Source of the DNA: Acetobacteraceae bacterium AT-5844
Lineage (GTDB): Bacteria > Pseudomonadota > Alphaproteobacteria > Acetobacterales > Acetobacteraceae
Length of the DNA: 64,000 nt
Direction of reading: 5' to 3'
Assembly (NCBI GenBank): GCA_000245075.1
Contig: JH599974.1
Span: forward strand, 110,000 to 173,999
This document shows positions 61,195 to 64,000 of the stretch, in pieces. The first letter of the stretch is position 1. Each line of letters begins with the position of its first letter. A program made the translations under genes and the position numbers. Under the pieces are notes generated by a model. The model had not been told where the DNA came from. It saw nothing but the letters and a program-made list of their open reading frames with translations, and ran no database searches.

Positions 61195-63117
61195 ATGCTC
61201 CCAGCCGCTCGTCATTCTACACGCCTGATGGCACTGGTTCTGGCTCTGCTGATGACTGCGTGCGTGGCACCCGTGAGGGTCGAGCGGACTGACGAGCGCG
61301 TCTCCTACCGCCGCCTTACCCGAAATGCGCTGTCAAGCGGAGCGCCCAGCGAGGCGACGCTCATCGCTTTGCGGCAGCGTGCGTTGCTGGAGACCTATGA
61401 GCAGTTCCCAACCGAGACAATCCGGGCCCTTCACGGCTGGATGATGCTTGCCACAAATCCTGCCGACGATCTGTTCGCCTTGGCCGAGCTCAGCTATCTG
61501 CAAGCCCGGCACCTGCAACAGTGGGAGCAGGACGCCAGGCCCGACTATCTCGCTGCGGCAATCTACGCTTATGCCTATCTCTTCCCAACCGAACCGCAGC
61601 AGCGGCCGGATCCTTATGATCCCCGCTTCCGCTGGGCCACCGACCTCTACAATCTGGCACTGACCGCCGCGCTCTCGAACGAGACGGGAAACGCGGCGGC
61701 GTTGATGTCCGGCCGGCAGGCACTGCCGTTTGGTAGCATCGATATCACGCCTGATCCCGCGGCTCTTCACCTGGAGGAAGGGCAGGTCCTTTCCCTCGTT
61801 CCTACCATCAATCTGAGAGTCAGCGGCTTCAGGAATGTTTACCGCAGCGCCGGCCTCGGCGCGCCCATGGCCGCCAGCCCTCAGCGTCCGCCCCACGCGC
61901 CCACGGGGCTTCAGGTCGCTCCACGGCTGCGAGTGCCGACCTCGGTGGTTCTCAACATCCCTGATGCGCGGCGCCAGCTCGCGACCTCAACGCTGCACGG
62001 GACAATCGGCCTGCATTCGATCTTCGAGCAGTCCAACATCCTGGTTGCGGGCCAGCGCGTACCGCTGGAGTTCAATCAGACGGCGGCACGCGCCTTCAGC
62101 TTGGTGGAGACCGCGCCCTGGAGTGTCGAGCTACGGGGCTTTCTGTTCGGGGACCTGTTCAGCGGGCCGGACAACACACGGCTCGTCGCATTGGAACCGC
62201 ACCGTCGCGGCCGGATACCCATCGTTCTGGTTCACGGCACCGTCTCCAGCCCGTTCCGTTGGGCGGACATGATCAACGACCTGAACGAGGATCCCCAGAT
62301 CCGCGAGAATTTCGAGTTCTGGTCCTTCTCCTACGCGACCGGCAATCCCATCCCGTATTCGGCCCTGGCTTTGAGAGACGCCCTTCAAGCAGCGGTCAGG
62401 CAACTTGGCGGGGTCAGCGCAGACCCGGCACTTGGGCAGATGGTGATCATCGGCCACAGCCAGGGGGGGCTGCTCACAAAGATGCTGGTCGTCGATACGG
62501 GGGACACCCTCTGGTCCGCTCTCAGCAACCGGCCATTCGAGGAACTCAACCTGCGGCCGGATTCGAAGGAGCTGTTGCGTCGTGCACTGTTCCTGACACC
62601 GTTTCCCGGAGTGTCACGCGTGGTGTTCATCGCCACACCGCATCAGGGAAGCTACATCTCGGGATACAGAATGGCCCACTGGGCCGCCCGACTGGTGACA
62701 CTGCCGGCTGCCGTCGTGGCTGCAGCCGGTGATCTCGCGAGCAACAATGCTTCTGCATTAAGCGTCAATCGCGGCAGTCTTTTGCGCATTGGCAGCGTCT
62801 ATGCCATGACGCCTGGAAGCCCGTTCGTGGTGGCCATGTCTCATCAGCGCATTGCACCTTCTGTTCGCGCGCACTCCATTATTCCCACGCTGGAGACGTC
62901 CGGTCCATTGACGGGCCGCACCGACGGCGTTGTCCGCTATGACAGCGCGCATCTTCCCGACGCGCAGTCGGAATACGTCGTGGAGGGCTCGGGCCACTCC
63001 ACCCAGGGCAACCCGCGCACGATCAATGAGGTCAGGCGAATTTTATTGGAGCATCTGGCAAGCCTTTGCCGTGTTGGGCCGCGCTGCGACACGCCGCAGG
63101 CGGTGACGGGTCGCTGA
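61195..63117 (+). CDS. Large lipoprotein with C-terminal alpha/beta-hydrolase (lipase-like) domain
   Basis: 640 residues. Signal peptide with lipobox LLMTAC (Cys23), so anchored in a membrane. An N-terminal helical region (about 30-190) and a beta-rich region (190-330) precede the hydrolase domain. IPIVLVHGTVSSPFRW is the oxyanion/HG motif, and the nucleophile elbow is GHSQGGLL with the catalytic Ser. The last His is probably in VEGSGHSTQ, with an Asp upstream. Similar proteins are annotated as esterase/lipase of unknown substrate in proteobacteria. It is divergent from the small envelope genes. Confidence 0.85.
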   Translation: MLPAARHSTRLMALVLALLMTACVAPVRVERTDERVSYRRLTRNALSSGAPSEATLIALRQRALLETYEQFPTETIRALHGWMMLATNPADDLFALAELSYLQARHLQQWEQDARPDYLAAAIYAYAYLFPTEPQQRPDPYDPRFRWATDLYNLALTAALSNETGNAAALMSGRQALPFGSIDITPDPAALHLEEGQVLSLVPTINLRVSGFRNVYRSAGLGAPMAASPQRPPHAPTGLQVAPRLRVPTSVVLNIPDARRQLATSTLHGTIGLHSIFEQSNILVAGQRVPLEFNQTAARAFSLVETAPWSVELRGFLFGDLFSGPDNTRLVALEPHRRGRIPIVLVHGTVSSPFRWADMINDLNEDPQIRENFEFWSFSYATGNPIPYSALALRDALQAAVRQLGGVSADPALGQMVIIGHSQGGLLTKMLVVDTGDTLWSALSNRPFEELNLRPDSKELLRRALFLTPFPGVSRVVFIATPHQGSYISGYRMAHWAARLVTLPAAVVAAAGDLASNNASALSVNRGSLLRIGSVYAMTPGSPFVVAMSHQRIAPSVRAHSIIPTLETSGPLTGRTDGVVRYDSAHLPDAQSEYVVEGSGHSTQGNPRTINEVRRILLEHLASLCRVGPRCDTPQAVTGR

Positions 63118-63534
63118 TCATCGCGAGCAGCATTCCGCGCAAAGGTATTTTTACATAAGATAAATTATGCGCTTTCTTCTCGCCTCGCTGGAAGCAGCCT
63201 TGCTGGCAGGCCTGCCATCGCGGTGAAGCGCCCTAACCTCCTCTGAGACGCGCAAAAGTTTTCTAAGGCGGCTCAAGGGTTGTCCGGGTGTCGGGGGCCC
63301 CGCTGGCTTCGCCCTGGGCGATATCAGCGGTGGCGAAATGTGGCTGGAGATGTCAACGGCGTGGTACTTCGCCTCGGGCCGAAGCGCGAAGGCTTGATGC
63401 TCACGCTAGGCGGCGGCGCCATGGAGATCTCCTTCCGCTAGCCGCAGGTCAATCCGTAGCCTTTAAATCCCCCTTTACGGGTCCCTTCCATCTTGTATGG
63501 TAGCATACAAGAGCCGTAACGGGGAGGTAAGGAC
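63118..63534. other. Intergenic stretch with possible degraded coding remnant
   Basis: 417 bases with no intact gene. The start is AT-rich. From about 63290 to 63441, two frames in succession look protein-like: CPGVGGPAGFALGDISGG early, then AGDVNGVVLRLGPKREG and LMLTLGGGAMEISFR ending at a TAG (63439-63441). This fits a frameshifted remnant of an exported-type protein, but I cannot name a family. The GntR operator lies at its end. Confidence 0.45.
63491..63512. promoter_or_regulatory. Probable GntR-family operator
   Basis: TCTTGTATG (63491-63499) and CATACAAGA (63504-63512) are exact inverted copies with a GTAG spacer. The TTGTAT...ATACAA core is typical of FadR/GntR-subfamily sites. It lies 22 bases before the start of the GntR regulator gene, so autoregulation is likely. 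Confidence 0.8.
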
Positions 63535-64000
63535 ATGCTCGCGGAAATTCTAAAGCCGCTTCAGGTGAGCCCTGGCGGCGGCCCAATGGGTCAGCAGGTC
63601 GTCAGCCTCCTCCGCGATAAGATCGTCACCAACGAACTCCCCCCCGGCCAGGGTCTTTCCGAAAGCGACCTCGCCAGCCTGCTGGGCGTGAGCCGCCAGC
63701 CGGTACGGGAAGCACTGATCCGTCTGGCGGAAGGCGGCCTTGTTCGCATCCTGCCACAGCGGGGCACCACCGTATCCCGCATCTCCCTCTCCCAGGTGGC
63801 AGGCGGGCGCTTCGTGCGCGACGCCGTGGAACGCGCCGTGGTCCGCCTTGCCGCGCTGGATGCGGACAGCGCCGCCATCGATGCCATGCACAGCCTGATC
63901 GATCGGCAGGAAGAAGCCATCCGCCGGGAGGACCACCGCGCCTTCCTGGAGTTTGACGACGCGCTTCACCTGAGTTTCGCGGAAGCGATGGGGCAGAAAA
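63535..64000 (+). CDS. GntR-family (FadR-type) transcriptional regulator, 3' end missing
   Basis: Starts at the ATG at 63535 with GGGGAGG eight bases upstream, and continues past the end of the window. The first 155 residues show the winged helix: VVSLLRDKIVTNELPPGQGL, SESDLASLLGVSRQPVREAL and GGLVRILPQRGTTVSRIS, the last being the wing. The beginning of the all-helical FCD effector domain (RDAVERAVVRLAAL) follows. FCD members sense small organic acids or sugars. The TCTTGTATG/CATACAAGA dyad upstream is the likely site. Confidence 0.92.
   Translation, partial: MLAEILKPLQVSPGGGPMGQQVVSLLRDKIVTNELPPGQGLSESDLASLLGVSRQPVREALIRLAEGGLVRILPQRGTTVSRISLSQVAGGRFVRDAVERAVVRLAALDADSAAIDAMHSLIDRQEEAIRREDHRAFLEFDDALHLSFAEAMGQK

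Noticed and set aside
63288-63503. 71-residue plus-strand open frame before the GntR gene
   Set aside because: It is Arg-rich without family likeness, and overlaps the likely operator; other frames look more protein-like but broken.
1-64000. CRISPR arrays, tRNA or rRNA genes, insertion sequences, prophage
   Set aside because: No regular direct repeats, no cloverleaf or rRNA sequence and no transposase or integrase were noticed; a tRNA scan was not possible here.

Overview
The window is 64 kb of high-GC, densely packed bacterial chromosome, with overlapping ATGA/TGATG gene junctions and some GTG/TTG starts. The gene families present (general amino-acid binding protein of AapJ type, several LysR regulators, Mrp antiporter, HMG-CoA lyase plus CaiB transferase, Trk uptake, OmpA-type porin) fit a metabolically versatile alphaproteobacterium. 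Acetobacteraceae (Roseomonas-like) is my best guess, but this rests on composition and gene families, not on any marker gene. I saw no rRNA, tRNA, CRISPR array, prophage or insertion sequence.

Layout. 1-2316: tail of a dipeptide/nickel-type ABC importer (permease and two ATPases). 2388-8382: a LacI-regulated catabolic cluster: LacI regulator, HisD/HpsN-like dehydrogenase, 3-hydroxyacyl-CoA-dehydrogenase-like enzyme, SDR and GntP-type permease. A perfect 20-bp palindrome (3542-3561) and a near copy (4961-4977) lie before two of its genes. 8425-12604 (minus): ion homeostasis: a frameshifted trkH, then trkA and nhaA. 12991-16408: threonine-synthase-like protein, class III CoA-transferase and HMG-CoA-lyase-like enzyme. 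16415-18352: a thiol dioxygenase divergent from an Lrp regulator, then a ChaC-type glutathione cyclotransferase. 18369-23440: RND efflux pump and adaptor divergent from a TetR regulator across a 15-bp-arm inverted repeat.

23437-32148: kelch protein and partner, TauE-type permease, two LysR regulators, a dipeptide-type binding protein, a DHA2 efflux protein and a class II aldolase. 32247-38523: a probable catabolic operon with a diaminopropionate-ammonia-lyase-like enzyme, three M20-type amidohydrolases and an MFS permease. 38584-39636: luciferase-like monooxygenase. 39949-46462: a PtsN-like EIIA protein followed by a complete mrp (mnh) cation/proton antiporter operon with A and B fused. 46500-53006: DUF72 protein, MlrC peptidase, amino-acid binding protein, class III aminotransferase, RpiR regulator and a divergent Asp/Glu-racemase-family protein. 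53280-63117: envelope region with fasciclin protein, three-PAS sensor kinase and divergent NarL-type regulator, OmpA porin, four small exported proteins and a large lipoprotein lipase. 63535-end: start of a GntR regulator with its own likely operator.

The window is mostly many small regulator-plus-pathway modules, and several regulators sit beside a readable inverted repeat. The best candidates for undescribed biology are the LacI-controlled HisD-like pathway, the DAP-lyase/M20 hydrolase operon, the EIIA-Mrp pairing and the small envelope protein cluster. The broken trkH is the clearest anomaly.
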